DNA of 64,000 nt from the NCBI RefSeq assembly GCF_009688945.1, contig NZ_AP021874.1, forward strand, positions 4,154,001-4,218,000, given 5' to 3'. The DNA comes from Desulfosarcina alkanivorans (GTDB taxonomy: Bacteria > Desulfobacterota > Desulfobacteria > Desulfobacterales > Desulfosarcinaceae). Position 1 is the stretch's first letter, and every line of letters begins with the position of its first letter. The notes under the pieces were generated by a model. It was given only the letters and a program-made list of their open reading frames with translations. It made no database searches and was not told where the DNA came from. Made by a program: the position numbers and the translations under genes. Of this stretch, positions 46,854 through 56,753 are shown in pieces.

Positions 46854-48389
46854 ATGGAATTTTTTTTCAGGGAAGCAACGCTTGCCATTTGCGGAAGCCT
46901 CGATATTGAAGAGGCTCTCTGGCAATGCCTGCTCTGCATTCGTAAATACATACCCGCTGACATGCTCTCTCTTCATATTTACGAACAGGAAACAGGCCTT
47001 TTGGAAACAGTGGCATATACGACGGAAAGCGGTGGAGTAGAATGTTCATTCAAAAACACACTTCCCGTCAATGTGATCAAAGATTTGGAGGAAAGGCGAT
47101 CCATTGGGGCCTGGATGGTCGATCGGCTGGGGGATCACGACGGAACACGAGAAGCCGCCGCCTATTTTAATGGGACGGAAATGGCGGGTATCATCATGGA
47201 TCTCGTTCTGGGAAAAAAGCTGATGGGGGTAATTGTGGTTGCCGGTAAAGACCCCAAACGATTTTTGCCAAATCATCTCAATCTTTTAGAATTGCTGAAC
47301 AAACCGATTGCGGTAGCACTGACCAACAGCATGCGCCATCGGGAACTCAAACGGCTCAAAGATTTACTGGCAGACGATAGTCGCTATTTCCAGAACGAAC
47401 TCCGGCGCCGTGTTGGACAGGACGTTATCGGTACAGAGTTGGGCCTTTACAGTACCATGGAGATGGTCCGGAAAGTCGCACCGATAAACAGCCCCGTCCT
47501 TTTGCTGGGAGAGACTGGCGTTGGCAAAGAGCTCATCGCAGGGGCTATTCACAACTCATCTTCAAGGAAGACAGGCCCTATGATCAGCTTCAATTGTGGC
47601 GCCATTCCACCGACCCTTATGGACAGCGAACTGTTCGGTTATGAGAAGGGCGCTTTTACTGGCGCCACCTCACAAAAACGGGGTGTCTTCGAGCGGGCCC
47701 AGCATGGCACCATATTTCTGGATGAAATTGGTGAACTGGCTCCCGATGCGCAGATAAGGCTGCTCAGAGTCCTGCAGCAAAAAGAGATACAACGGGTAGG
47801 CGGGGTTGAGATAGTGAAGTTGGACATTCGGGTGATTGCGGCGACCCACCGCGACCTGAAGGATATGATGGGGGAAAAAAAATTCCGCAAAGATCTTTTC
47901 TTCCGGCTGAATGTTTTCCCGATCACCATTCCCCCCCTGCGAGAACGTAAGGAGGACATCCCGGCTCTTGTGCAGCATTTTATATTGGAAAAGGCGAGGG
48001 AGATGAAACTGAGAAAAATTCCCCAGTTGATGCCTGATGACGCGACCCGGCTGATGGACTACGAATGGCCGGGTAACATCCGAGAACTCGAAAATGCCGT
48101 TGAGAGGGCTTTGATTCTCAACAAAGGACAATTTCTAACATTTGAAGACTTTCCGTTCAATCAAATGAAGGAACCTTCGTATACTGGAGAGCTACCCACC
48201 CCATCTTTGACGCTGCCTCTCGATACGGTTATTTCGAAATACATTCAAGATACCCTTGCGATCACTAAAGGTAAAATATATGGGAAAGGTGGTGCCGCTG
48301 AGCTTTTGTCAGTCAATCCCAGCACCTTGAGGCACAGGATGAAAAAACTTGGCATCACCTCCAAGAAAACATACTATCAATCGCATTGA
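46854..48389 (+). CDS. Sigma-54-dependent transcriptional activator with GAF-like domain
   Basis: This 511-residue activator has an N-terminal region of about 170 residues that looks like a GAF sensor (SLDIEEALWQCLLCIRKYIP, then EVAL-type ends). The AAA+ domain shows GETGVGKELIAGAIH, the GAFTGA loop in GYEKGAFTGATSQKRG, GTIFLDEIGEL and EWPGNIRELENAVERALIL. A C-terminal helix-turn-helix lies near residue 475 (GAAELLSVNPSTLRHRMKK). It is divergent from the 39099-46566 operon and probably activates it. The architecture differs from the PAS-type activator at 21911, so the two modules likely respond to different signals. Confidence 0.92.
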   Translation: MEFFFREATLAICGSLDIEEALWQCLLCIRKYIPADMLSLHIYEQETGLLETVAYTTESGGVECSFKNTLPVNVIKDLEERRSIGAWMVDRLGDHDGTREAAAYFNGTEMAGIIMDLVLGKKLMGVIVVAGKDPKRFLPNHLNLLELLNKPIAVALTNSMRHRELKRLKDLLADDSRYFQNELRRRVGQDVIGTELGLYSTMEMVRKVAPINSPVLLLGETGVGKELIAGAIHNSSSRKTGPMISFNCGAIPPTLMDSELFGYEKGAFTGATSQKRGVFERAQHGTIFLDEIGELAPDAQIRLLRVLQQKEIQRVGGVEIVKLDIRVIAATHRDLKDMMGEKKFRKDLFFRLNVFPITIPPLRERKEDIPALVQHFILEKAREMKLRKIPQLMPDDATRLMDYEWPGNIRELENAVERALILNKGQFLTFEDFPFNQMKEPSYTGELPTPSLTLPLDTVISKYIQDTLAITKGKIYGKGGAAELLSVNPSTLRHRMKKLGITSKKTYYQSH

Positions 48390-48750
48390 TGATTTTCTGA
48401 TTTTTGAACTACCCAACCTCGATTGATTCCAGGAATAACTGTTAACTGAAGTTTTACAATTAGGGCGCCAAATCGGTCCTTCAGCGTGCATAACCTATTG
48501 TAATTGTTAGACCGAGCTAAAATTTCTCCCAAAAAGACAGTGCCACATAATTGGTGCATAATTATCGATATTTCTCGACTGCCCCAGAATCAGGAATACC
48601 ATCGAAACATGGTCCTATTCCTCTCAACTCATCGAGAATGCAGTCATTAAACCAGGGTTAAAAAATAAAAAGGTTCCGGGCCGGGCACCAGGATTGTCCC
48701 GACCCGAAAACACCGGCCCGAAAAGGTTGTTCCGGAAATCCGGCATCATT
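48390..48750. other. Intergenic stretch between converging transcription units
   Basis: No gene is supported in this 360-base stretch between the activator (plus) and the GC-rich minus-strand block. A GC-rich part near 48670-48740 has several short self-complementary pieces (CGGGCCGGGC, CCGGCCCG) that may end the activator transcript. Base composition changes sharply here, from AT-rich on the left to GC-rich on the right. Confidence 0.5.
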
Positions 48751-48782
48751 CTTTTACGGGGGATGGCACCCCGCCGTAAAAG
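48751..48782 (-). terminator. Terminator hairpin of the 48794-64000 gene block
   Basis: CTTTTACGG and CCGTAAAAG form a perfect 9-base stem enclosing a GC-rich loop, starting 12 bases after the stop codon of the ACAD gene at 48794. The T-rich arm provides a short U-run. It is the only clear terminator for the long run of minus-strand genes to its right and may act in both directions. Confidence 0.65.
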
Positions 48783-48793
48783 TAAATTATCCA

Positions 48794-50647
48794 TTAGGTG
48801 CCGAATGAAAGTTCGGGCATATCGACTACGGCCGAATCCATGGCTTTAATGGCATCCATTTTCCCGTTGGTTACGGGCAGGATGGACTGGATAAAATATT
48901 GGGCTGTGGTGAGCTGCCCCTGGTAGAATGCCGCGTGCTTGTTTTTCTCCAGAAATGCAGCCAGGTCGGCACCGGTTTTTTCCTTGGTCAGTTTTGCCAG
49001 GGGGCCTACGGCAATGGAAGCACGCCAGAGCAACATCCAGGCCGCCACCACATCTCCCATGACATCCAGGAAGGGGCAGGCATGGGCAAAGGCTATTTTG
49101 AATTTCTCCGACATAGCAGTGAGTCCGATATGCTGGGCCACTTCCGTGAGCCGGTTCAGGCTGGATTCCAGGTTGTTTGCCATCTCGCCCAGGGCCGGGA
49201 CCTCCCTGGCCTGATTAATGGTCTTGGTAATCTCCCCTGCCAGATCCATGAAGACCTGCCCCTTTTTCATGCCCAGTTTCCGGGCCAGAAGGTCCATGGC
49301 CTGGATCCCGTTGGTTCCTTCGTAAATGGGGGCGATACGGGCGTCTCTGAGGAGCTGTTCCACCGGGAAATCCTTGGTATATCCGTAGCCGCCGAATACC
49401 TGCAACCCCTCGGAGCAGACCTCAACCCCCCGGTCCGTGCAATAGGCTTTCAGGATGGGAGTGAGAAAGTCCAGCAGCCCTTTATGATAGGCACGGTCTT
49501 TTTCATCCGTGGCCAGCTCCTCTTTTTCCACAAGGGAAATCCCGTAATAAATCATGGACCGCATGGCCTCCACATGGGCCTTCATCCAGAGCAGCATTCG
49601 CCGGACATCAGGGTGCTTGATGATGTTGACCTGGGGAGCGTTCTGGTCCAGGGCGTTTTCCAGGGCCCGGCCCTGGAACCGTTCCCGGGCATATCCCAGG
49701 GAATGGCCATAGGAGGCGGCCGCACAGTTCAGGCCGATGGCCGCCACCATGAGTCTGGCATCGTTCATCATCTGGAACATCACCTTCATGCCCTTGTTTT
49801 CCTCGCCCAGCAGCAGGCCGCGGCATTTTCCCTTGGACCCGTAGGTCAACGCGCAGGTGGCGGAACCGTGGATGCCCATCTTTTCTTCAATGCCCGTACA
49901 GACGATATCGTTGTCATCCCCCAGGCTGCCGTCTTCATTGACCCAGATTTTGGGGACGATGAACAGGGATATTCCCTTGGTACCGGCCGGGGCCCCTTCG
50001 ATGCGGGCCAGGACCGGGTGGATGATATTATCGGTTAGATCCTGTTCCCCCGAGGTAATGAATATCTTGTTTCCGGTGATGGAATAGGTACCGTCATCGT
50101 TTTTCACGGCCGTGGTGGTCAGGGCTCCCACATCGGATCCGGCTCCGGGCTCGGTGAGGTCCATGGTGCCGCCCCACTCGCCGGTGTACATTTTTTTCAA
50201 AAAGAGTTCTTTCTGGAGTTTTGTACCGAATACTTCGATCATCCGGCCCGCGGCATGGCCCTCGAATCCATAGAGTCCAAAGGCGTAGTTTGCCCCTGAG
50301 AGGTATTCAGAAGCAGCCGTGGCAATCATGGCGGGCAAACCCTGTCCTCCAAGCTCAGGATCGGCGGTCATGGCGGTCCACTCCCCTTCCACAAAAAGCT
50401 TGTAGGGTTTTTTAAAACATTCGGGCACATGGACCTTGCCCTTGTCAAAGGTTGCCCCTATCTTATCGGACTCGGCAAAAGTGGGCAGGATCTCCTTGAT
50501 GGCAAGTTTTCGGGCCTCGGAGATGATCATGTCAAACATCTTTTTATTAAAATCTTCGTACTTTTCGTATTGGCAGATTTCCTGGATCCTGAACTGTTCA
50601 TATAATACGAAATCAATGTCTCTCCGGTCGGCAATCTGGTGGGTCAT
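48794..50647 (-). CDS. Acyl-CoA dehydrogenase, long form with C-terminal extension
   Basis: This 617-residue ACAD belongs to the ~600-residue class with an extra C-terminal helical domain (residues about 470-617). Conserved segments include GTMDLTEPGAGSDVGALTTT near residue 160 and the catalytic glutamate in IAPIYEGTNGIQAMDLLARK. Homologues include DmdC-type and many deltaproteobacterial fatty acyl-CoA dehydrogenases. It should be active as a homodimer. GAGGAG precedes the start, which follows the CoA-transferase stop by 13 bases. It is the last gene before the terminator. Confidence 0.92.
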   Translation of the reverse strand: MTHQIADRRDIDFVLYEQFRIQEICQYEKYEDFNKKMFDMIISEARKLAIKEILPTFAESDKIGATFDKGKVHVPECFKKPYKLFVEGEWTAMTADPELGGQGLPAMIATAASEYLSGANYAFGLYGFEGHAAGRMIEVFGTKLQKELFLKKMYTGEWGGTMDLTEPGAGSDVGALTTTAVKNDDGTYSITGNKIFITSGEQDLTDNIIHPVLARIEGAPAGTKGISLFIVPKIWVNEDGSLGDDNDIVCTGIEEKMGIHGSATCALTYGSKGKCRGLLLGEENKGMKVMFQMMNDARLMVAAIGLNCAAASYGHSLGYARERFQGRALENALDQNAPQVNIIKHPDVRRMLLWMKAHVEAMRSMIYYGISLVEKEELATDEKDRAYHKGLLDFLTPILKAYCTDRGVEVCSEGLQVFGGYGYTKDFPVEQLLRDARIAPIYEGTNGIQAMDLLARKLGMKKGQVFMDLAGEITKTINQAREVPALGEMANNLESSLNRLTEVAQHIGLTAMSEKFKIAFAHACPFLDVMGDVVAAWMLLWRASIAVGPLAKLTKEKTGADLAAFLEKNKHAAFYQGQLTTAQYFIQSILPVTNGKMDAIKAMDSAVVDMPELSFGT

Positions 50648-50660
50648 GGTCGTATACTCC

Positions 50661-51815
50661 TCAAATTATTTTATCTTGTTGAAATTTATTTATATCTTCC
50701 CGGGTATAGCCCAGGCCCGCAAGGATCTCTTCGGTACTCTGGCCGAAGGATTCCGGCGGGGTCCTGACCTGCCCCGGTGTACGGCTCAATTTTACGGGAA
50801 CGCCGATGGTGGGGCTGCCTGCAAGGTCCACCACCATTTCCCGCTCCCTGTACAGGTCTCCTTTCACTGCTTCGTCCATGGTCTTGACGATTGAGAAGCA
50901 GACGTCGGCCTCTTCCAGAAGTTCCTTCCAATAGGAAGCAGGCCGGCTGGCAAATTTATCCCTGAACCAGGCGACGATCTCCTTTTTCCGGCCCTCATCC
51001 ATTTGAAGAGGAATATATTCTTTTGCACCCAACAGGGTACAAAGCCGTTTCCAGAATACGGCCTCCACCGCCCCCAGGGATAGGTATTTCCCGTCCGAGG
51101 TTTCATAGGTGTTGTAACAGGCATACCTGTGGGAGAGCATGGTCCGGCCACGCTGCTGGGCCATGCCGAAGAGCTGGGAGAAAAACCGGGGCAGAATCAA
51201 GAATCCGGCCACCCCGTCTGTCATGGAGATGTCGATGTACTGGCCTTTGCCCGTGGCGTTTCTGGAGATCAGGGCCAGAAGAATGCCGATGGCTGCGTTC
51301 ATGGCGCCGCCGGCAATATCCGCGATCTGCACCCCGGGGATGGCAGGGGGCTGGTCCGTGCTCCCCATGAGGTCCAGAATGCCCGCCTCAGAGATGTAAT
51401 TCACATCATGGCCCACCCGGTCCTTCAGGGGACCGGTCTGACCGAAGCCTGTGATGGAACAATAGACAATGCCGGGGTTCACGGCTTTCACCGATTCGTA
51501 ATCCACGCCCAGCCGGTTCACCACCCCGGGCCTGAATCCTTCGAGAACCACGTCGGCATCCTTGAGCAATTTGAAAAAGATCTCTTTCCCTTTTTCTGTT
51601 TTCAGGTTCAGGGACATGTGCCGCTTGTTCCGGTTTACCCCGTCGAAAAATATCTCCCCGGTCTTTTTGGTGCCGTCTTCAATGGCAATGACCTCGGCCC
51701 CGTGGTCGGCCAGGATCATGGAACAGAAGGGCCCGGGCAAAAGCCTGGACAGGTCCAGCACCTTTACGCCAGCCAGGGCCCCCCATGGATCCGATGATTC
51801 AGCTTTATGATTCAT
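50661..51815 (-). CDS. CaiB/BaiF family III CoA-transferase
   Basis: This 384-residue CoA-transferase has GVKVLDLSRLLPGPFCSMIL, DVVLEGFRPGVVNRLGVDYE, IVYCSITGFGQTGPLKDRVG and the aspartate-containing GVQIADIAGGAMNAAIGILL. Members pass CoA between organic acids and form a covalent aspartyl intermediate. It ends the first cassette of CoA-transferase, thioesterase, ACAD, ACAD and ligase. A broken counterpart lies at 56222-56383 in the second cassette. Its substrate is not predictable. Confidence 0.92.
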   Translation of the reverse strand: MNHKAESSDPWGALAGVKVLDLSRLLPGPFCSMILADHGAEVIAIEDGTKKTGEIFFDGVNRNKRHMSLNLKTEKGKEIFFKLLKDADVVLEGFRPGVVNRLGVDYESVKAVNPGIVYCSITGFGQTGPLKDRVGHDVNYISEAGILDLMGSTDQPPAIPGVQIADIAGGAMNAAIGILLALISRNATGKGQYIDISMTDGVAGFLILPRFFSQLFGMAQQRGRTMLSHRYACYNTYETSDGKYLSLGAVEAVFWKRLCTLLGAKEYIPLQMDEGRKKEIVAWFRDKFASRPASYWKELLEEADVCFSIVKTMDEAVKGDLYREREMVVDLAGSPTIGVPVKLSRTPGQVRTPPESFGQSTEEILAGLGYTREDINKFQQDKII

Positions 51816-51825
51816 AAACCAATCC

Positions 51826-52263
51826 TTAATACTTTCTCAATTGATAAAATCCCCGGGTCACGGCCACCACATTATCGTTGGCATCCATGAGTTCTCCGTC
51901 CAGGATAAAGTCGGCCTTGCCCTTTTCTTCGGCCTCTTTTTCCACCCGGGCCGCTTCAGCCTCATCCATGGAAATTTCTATGGTCACATCTGTGGTCGCG
52001 GGCTTGACGAATTTGATGTTCATCTCCTTGACCACGGGGTAGAATTTGCTCCCGTCAAAGGAGGTAAAGACCAGAATGCCCCCCGGCACCTCGGCCAGAG
52101 TGAACAGGGCCCCGGCCCAGACCGTACCCAGGTGGTTTTCATTCCCTTTCTTGGGGAGCATGAGCTTTACCCTGTTCGGTGCCAGGTCCAGGGCTTTCAG
52201 CCCCATGTTCCTTAAAAACGCAAACTTGGTCTCAACAAGTTCTTTCAATTCTGTCATTTCCAT
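51826..52263 (-). CDS. Hot-dog thioesterase-like protein (DUF4442 type)
   Basis: This 145-residue hot-dog protein has NENHLGTVWAGALFTLAEVP as its central helix, the region that holds the active site in PaaI/DUF4442 relatives, and ends with the VAVTRGFYQLRKY strand. It may hydrolyse acyl-CoA to release CoA or a product. The gene is packed between the CoA-transferase and an ACAD with gaps of 10 and 3 bases, so all are co-transcribed. The homologue at 56750 is frameshifted. Confidence 0.82.
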   Translation of the reverse strand: MEMTELKELVETKFAFLRNMGLKALDLAPNRVKLMLPKKGNENHLGTVWAGALFTLAEVPGGILVFTSFDGSKFYPVVKEMNIKFVKPATTDVTIEISMDEAEAARVEKEAEEKGKADFILDGELMDANDNVVAVTRGFYQLRKY

Positions 52264-52266
52264 GGC

Positions 52267-53409
52267 TTACAATCCCATTGTTTTGGCGATGATGGTTTTC
52301 ATGATCTCGTTGGTTCCGGCAAAGATGGAGGTCACCCGGGCGTCCCGGAACATCCGGGCCAGGTCATGGCTTTCCATGGCCGCCTCGGGCCCCATGATAT
52401 CCAGGCACCTGGCGGACAGGAGCTTGGACATCTCCGTCATCCGGTATTTAGCCATGGAGGTCTCCTTGATCACCTGTTTTCCCGCCATGTGGTCATTGAG
52501 CAGGACATAGGCGAAATTCTTCTGGATCTCTAATTCCGTGGCCATTTCCACCAGGGCGAACTGGACGGACTGGTATTTGCTTAAAGGTTTGCCGTTCCTC
52601 TTCCGGGTTTTGCAAAATTCAACGGCCCGGGCCAGCATGGCTTCGGTGCCGAAGACCCCGCCCACGGCGCAGACCAGCCGTTCCTGCTGGAGTTTTTGCA
52701 TGAGCATGAGAAAACCGTCTCCGGCATTGCCCAGACGGTTGGCCACAGGAATTCTGCAGTCGGAAAAAAACAATTCGGCTGTATCCTGGGAGGCCCAACC
52801 CATTTTTTCAAAGGGTTTTCCCTTGGTGAATCCCGGGGTTCCCTCTTCCACCAGGTAAAGGGAGATGGCCTGGTGGGGATTCTCAACCTCGGGACTCCGG
52901 GCCGCCAGCACCACCAGGTCGCAGTTGACGCCGTTGGAAATAAAGGTCTTGGACCCGTTGAGGATGATTTCGTCCCCCTCCTGTACGGCCGTGGTCTCCA
53001 TGGAGGCCACATCGGACCCGGCCCCGGGCTCGGTCATGGCAACGGCCGCTATGATATCCCCGGATACGCAGCCGGGCAGGTAGGCCTGCTTCTGGGCCTC
53101 ACTGCCGAATGAATGGACATAGGGGACCACGATATCGCTGTGCAGGCCCACGGCCAGTCCCGTGAAATTGATCCTGGCCACCTCGTCCCAGACGATGACG
53201 GAATAGAGGAAATCCAGGCCCTGGCCCCCGTACTCTTTCTCAATCCAGGGGCAGAGGAAGCCGCTTTTCCCCATGGCCCGCCACATGGATTTGGGAGTGA
53301 GATGTTCTTTCTCACACTTGGGAATAAGGGGAACCACCTCATCGGCAAGAAAAGCGGCCAGGCGTTCTCTATAGGCCTTGTGATCATCGGTAAATTTTAA
53401 TATCTCCAT
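52267..53409 (-). CDS. Acyl-CoA dehydrogenase, catalytic subunit type
   Basis: This 380-residue ACAD is close to those at 29861 and 57204. It has AVAMTEPGAGSDVASMETTA and NGSKTFISNGVNCDLVVLAA. IFAGTNEIMKTI stands where EGT is expected, and LQQERLVCAVGG carries the alternative glutamate. It lies 10 bases downstream of an ACAD (53420) that lacks any catalytic glutamate, and the two likely form one enzyme. AGGGG precedes the start. Confidence 0.88.
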   Translation of the reverse strand: MEILKFTDDHKAYRERLAAFLADEVVPLIPKCEKEHLTPKSMWRAMGKSGFLCPWIEKEYGGQGLDFLYSVIVWDEVARINFTGLAVGLHSDIVVPYVHSFGSEAQKQAYLPGCVSGDIIAAVAMTEPGAGSDVASMETTAVQEGDEIILNGSKTFISNGVNCDLVVLAARSPEVENPHQAISLYLVEEGTPGFTKGKPFEKMGWASQDTAELFFSDCRIPVANRLGNAGDGFLMLMQKLQQERLVCAVGGVFGTEAMLARAVEFCKTRKRNGKPLSKYQSVQFALVEMATELEIQKNFAYVLLNDHMAGKQVIKETSMAKYRMTEMSKLLSARCLDIMGPEAAMESHDLARMFRDARVTSIFAGTNEIMKTIIAKTMGL

Positions 53410-53419
53410 GGTCTACCCC

Positions 53420-54559
53420 TTATTTGATTTTTCCGATTACAGCGTCCGCAATGGTGTCCCGGCGCAGGTCCGGATTCGAACAGAAAAGCTTTAAAAATTT
53501 GGCATCCCTGTAAAAATGCTCCACTTCGCCTTCATGCATGTACCCGTATCCCCCGTGGATCTGCAGGGCCTCATCCGCCACTTCCTCGGCGGCTTTACAG
53601 GCATATTCCATGGCCATGGCCGGCAGCAGCGCCGCCTTGTTTCTAATGTCAAAGGACCTGGCCGCCCCATAGGCAATGCCCCGGGCCAGCTCGATCTTGA
53701 GGGCCATGTCTGCGATTTTATGGCGCAGTGTCTGAAAAACCGCGATTTTTCTACCGAACTGCTCCCGCTGCTTGGCATAGGCCAGGGTCCGGTCCATGGC
53801 CCCCTGGGCAATTCCCAATGCCATACCCGCATTGACCAGGCGCACCTGGTCCAGAAATTTTTCCACCAGCTTCCCTCCTTGACCCGGTTTTCCCAGGACC
53901 CGGGTCTGATCCACCCGCACATTGTCCAGTTCAAGATCTGCCCAGGGGGTCATGGTGTTGCCCAGCTTCCGGGGCATGGGGGCGAGGGAGAGGCCCGGGG
54001 CATCCCTATCCGCCAGGAAAAGAACGCCACCCGGGGATTCTTCGGTTTCACAGAGCAGAATAAAAAAAGCGGCATCCATACCGTTGGCCACCCAGGTCTT
54101 TTTCCCGGAAATCACCCATTCATCGCCTTCGGGAACTGCACGGGTGGAAAGTCCGGTCAGGTCATATCCCAGCCGGGGCTCGAAAAGCCCCGCCCCGCAG
54201 AGAGATTCCCCCAATGCCAGGGGCTCCAGATATGTTGATTTCTGCTCCTTTGTACCGGCAGCCATGACCAGTTCACCGCCAAATCCCGCCAGCACCAGGG
54301 CCATGCCGCAGGAGGAATCCTGCCGGCACAAGGCCTCGGAGGCAAGCAGGGTGTCAAACACCCCCAGGCCTCCGCCGGAAAAATCCTCCTCAAAATGGAG
54401 GCCGACAAAGCCCAGGCCCGCTGCCTTTTCCCATATCTTTTTGGGGAACTCCCCGGCCTTTTCCAGGTCAAGGAGCTCATCCTTGTCAAATTCCCCACGT
54501 GCAAACTCCCAGACGGCTTTCTGGATCTGCTTTTGGGACTTGTCCAGTTCAAAGGTCAT
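53420..54559 (-). CDS. Acyl-CoA dehydrogenase, subunit type without catalytic glutamate
   Basis: This 379-residue ACAD starts ELDKSQKQIQKAVWEFARGE, as in the paralogues at 26600 and 58386. The flavin segment is degenerate (GLFEPRLGYDLTGLSTRAVP). Helix G reads LDQVRLVNAGMALG and the C-terminal segment LKLFCSNPDLRR, so both glutamate positions are empty. The remaining fold, including IHGGYGYMHEGEVEHFYRDA, is well kept, which argues for a structural or substrate-binding role in a heteromer. AAAGGA precedes the start. Confidence 0.88.
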   Translation of the reverse strand: MTFELDKSQKQIQKAVWEFARGEFDKDELLDLEKAGEFPKKIWEKAAGLGFVGLHFEEDFSGGGLGVFDTLLASEALCRQDSSCGMALVLAGFGGELVMAAGTKEQKSTYLEPLALGESLCGAGLFEPRLGYDLTGLSTRAVPEGDEWVISGKKTWVANGMDAAFFILLCETEESPGGVLFLADRDAPGLSLAPMPRKLGNTMTPWADLELDNVRVDQTRVLGKPGQGGKLVEKFLDQVRLVNAGMALGIAQGAMDRTLAYAKQREQFGRKIAVFQTLRHKIADMALKIELARGIAYGAARSFDIRNKAALLPAMAMEYACKAAEEVADEALQIHGGYGYMHEGEVEHFYRDAKFLKLFCSNPDLRRDTIADAVIGKIK

Positions 54560-54566
54560 GGTATAA

Positions 54567-56225
54567 TTAGTTCCTTTCGAGTTTTGATAAAATATCCTGC
54601 CTCAGATTCTTTTTCAGGACCTTGCCCACCGGGTTTCTGGGGATGGTCTCAACCATCTCCAGCCGCTCGGGATGCTTATATTTGGCCACCCCTTTTTCCT
54701 CCAGAAATGAGGTCAGCTCCTCCAGGGTCAAGGTTTGCTCCGGTGCGGGCACCACGTATACACACAGCTTCTCTCCCAGGTTTTCGTCGGGCATGCCCAC
54801 CGCGGCAACGTCCTGGGCCTTGGGATGGGCCATGAGGTAATTCTCCATCTCCTGGGAACTGATATTGTACCCGCCCCGGATGATGATATCCTTGGCCCGT
54901 TCGTAAAAGGAGATGGCGTCGTCTTCCTCTATTCTGAAAACATCTCCGCTCCTGAAGAACCCGTCTTCGGTAAATGCTTTCTTGGTATGTTCCGGTGACT
55001 TATAATACCCGGCAATCACCCCCGGCCCTTTGTAAACCAGTTCTCCCACTTCACCGACCTGCGTGACCTCCTTACCCAGGGGATCCAACAGTTTGGCGAT
55101 GATATGGCCCGAGGCCCGGGTTTTCCAGGTCACGCCTTCCTTCCCATAATGGGGGAAACAGGAGGCCCGCTTCTCCATATCGGGCATGTCGTCAAGGCCG
55201 GAGATAAAACCGGTTCCCTCGTTCTGCCCCCAGATATTTCCGATGTCGATGTCCCACCGTTTCTTGAACTCCTGCATGGTCCAGAGGGAGGGCGGGGCAG
55301 ACCCCAGGGTAATGGTCCGGAAAGAGGTCAGATCAAACTGATCCACGGAAGGATGCTTGGCCAGCATATTGGCCAGGGCCGGAACCAGCAGGGTGTAATT
55401 GGGTTTTTCCGTCATGATCTGCTGGATGAATACCCCCGGATCAAAGGGATGGTGGAGGACCATGGTGCCCCCTAGGACCACCCATGGAATGAATACCGTG
55501 CCCACGGAGGCCATGTTCACAAGGGGCCCTGCCGTAAGCATCACGTCCCCGGCCTTCATGCCGGCGGCATCCTGGATGGAGGCCATGCCGGCCCAGTTGT
55601 TGTGGCTTAAGGGGCAGCCCTTGGGATTGGCTTCGGTGCCTGAGGTCCAGCAGATGGTAAAAATATCATTGGATGTCACCCCAATCCCGTCCAGGGAGGT
55701 GGCGGATTCTTTTTCACTCATCTCCCGGACCGCTTCCAGGTTGAACACATGGTTGAGGTCCGGATGTTTTTTTGCCAGCCCCTTTGCCATGTCCATGTGG
55801 CCGAATCCGTTGAACTCATCCAGGGTAATGAAAATTTTCGCCTCGGTAAGGCCGGCGATATAGCCCAGCTCGGCCTCCCGCCAGAGCACCGGGGCCGGGG
55901 AAATAATCCCCCCGGCCTTGGACACGGCAAAATAGAGCATGGCAAGCTCCCAGGAATTGGGCAGCTGGACTATGACCACATCGTCCTTTTTCAGCCCCAG
56001 GTCCACAAAGGCCTTGGCAGTATTGTCGATGGCCTTCTGAAACCGGCCATAGGAGATCCGTTCGGCCTCAAATCCGTTCAGCTCCTTTCGGTTGGGCGGG
56101 TCGGTAATACAGATCTTGTCCGGATCTTTTCCAACATGAACGGCGAGCCAGTCCATGAGGGTCATGTCCGAATAAATCCCTGCTGCCATATACTGGTCAA
56201 TGATCTCTCTGGATGCTAGAATCAT
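54567..56225 (-). CDS. AMP-dependent acyl-CoA synthetase
   Basis: This 552-residue ligase has [20 protein letters not shown] near residue 190, [13 protein letters not shown] near residue 330, [20 protein letters not shown] near residue 430 and the C-terminal [13 protein letters not shown]. It resembles 2,3-dihydroxybenzoate/cyclohexanecarboxylate-type ligases more than the fatty acid type. GGGGG precedes the start, which overlaps the stop of a CoA-transferase fragment. The C-terminal half of the chimeric ligase at 59537 is derived from a close relative. Confidence 0.92.
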   Translation of the reverse strand: MILASREIIDQYMAAGIYSDMTLMDWLAVHVGKDPDKICITDPPNRKELNGFEAERISYGRFQKAIDNTAKAFVDLGLKKDDVVIVQLPNSWELAMLYFAVSKAGGIISPAPVLWREAELGYIAGLTEAKIFITLDEFNGFGHMDMAKGLAKKHPDLNHVFNLEAVREMSEKESATSLDGIGVTSNDIFTICWTSGTEANPKGCPLSHNNWAGMASIQDAAGMKAGDVMLTAGPLVNMASVGTVFIPWVVLGGTMVLHHPFDPGVFIQQIMTEKPNYTLLVPALANMLAKHPSVDQFDLTSFRTITLGSAPPSLWTMQEFKKRWDIDIGNIWGQNEGTGFISGLDDMPDMEKRASCFPHYGKEGVTWKTRASGHIIAKLLDPLGKEVTQVGEVGELVYKGPGVIAGYYKSPEHTKKAFTEDGFFRSGDVFRIEEDDAISFYERAKDIIIRGGYNISSQEMENYLMAHPKAQDVAAVGMPDENLGEKLCVYVVPAPEQTLTLEELTSFLEEKGVAKYKHPERLEMVETIPRNPVGKVLKKNLRQDILSKLERN

Positions 56226-56383
56226 CTTTCCCCCTTTCTTGGGTTAAGGTTTGTCCATATAACGCCTGCCGTACAACTCGCGTAGTTGACGTCGTGGCCG
56301 GCCCGGTCCCGGTAGTTTCCAGTCTGACCGTAGCCGGTGATGGAGCAGTAGATGACCCCTTTGAGTGCTCCGTCGGTCGTCAT
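56222..56383 (-). pseudogene. CoA-transferase (CaiB/BaiF) fragment
   Basis: A 53-codon frame with its own AGGAGG site encodes [20 protein letters not shown] then GHDVNY, matching an internal piece of family III CoA-transferases (compare the IVYCSITGFGQTG segment of the 50661 gene). The frame then runs into unrelated residues and stops on the ligase start codon. All other parts of the gene are missing. It is a deletion remnant sitting where the second cassette should have its CoA-transferase. Confidence 0.85.
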
Positions 56384-56396
56384 GATGGCCTCCTTT

Positions 56397-56753
56397 CTAT
56401 AACCAGGCGCGAAACCTCACCTGTTGTACCTTCTCTTTGGCCTGAATCAGGCGTTGGATTTCCTTGCGAGAATCCGGTTCGCCAATCTCTTCCATGCGGG
56501 AGATGGAAAACCCGTCCGGGTCCTTTTTGTATTTCCAGTTTATTACAACTCCCTGAACGAGAGCGTAGCCGCATCCTCCGCTCCCGCAGCAGGTAGTGTC
56601 AAAAAGGGCGTAACCGCAAAGGTAAAGCACCTGACGACCCCTGAAGGAGAGTCTCCCCTCCTTGCAGAAACGGTAGTGGCCGCCGATGGCCGACACCGAC
56701 CGATCCAGATCCCGATGGACGTAGTCGTATTGCAGATAGTGTCCCATGTTCAA
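56397..56753 (-). CDS. Hypothetical protein with CCGSGGC motif
   Basis: This 118-residue protein has no family I can name with confidence. It is tyrosine- and arginine-rich at the N-terminus ([20 protein letters not shown]), with a central cysteine motif [18 protein letters not shown] and a charged C-terminal helix ([15 protein letters not shown]). The spaced cysteines could bind a metal or form disulfides. It overlaps the thioesterase stop by four bases, which indicates translation with it. It has no counterpart in the first cassette. Confidence 0.6.
   Translation of the reverse strand: MNMGHYLQYDYVHRDLDRSVSAIGGHYRFCKEGRLSFRGRQVLYLCGYALFDTTCCGSGGCGYALVQGVVINWKYKKDPDGFSISRMEEIGEPDSRKEIQRLIQAKEKVQQVRFRAWL

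Noticed and set aside
48899..50038. Long plus-strand open frame of 379 codons
   Set aside because: It lies antisense to the intact 617-residue ACAD gene, lacks a ribosome site and has no recognisable family. GC-rich coding DNA commonly leaves such open frames on the other strand.
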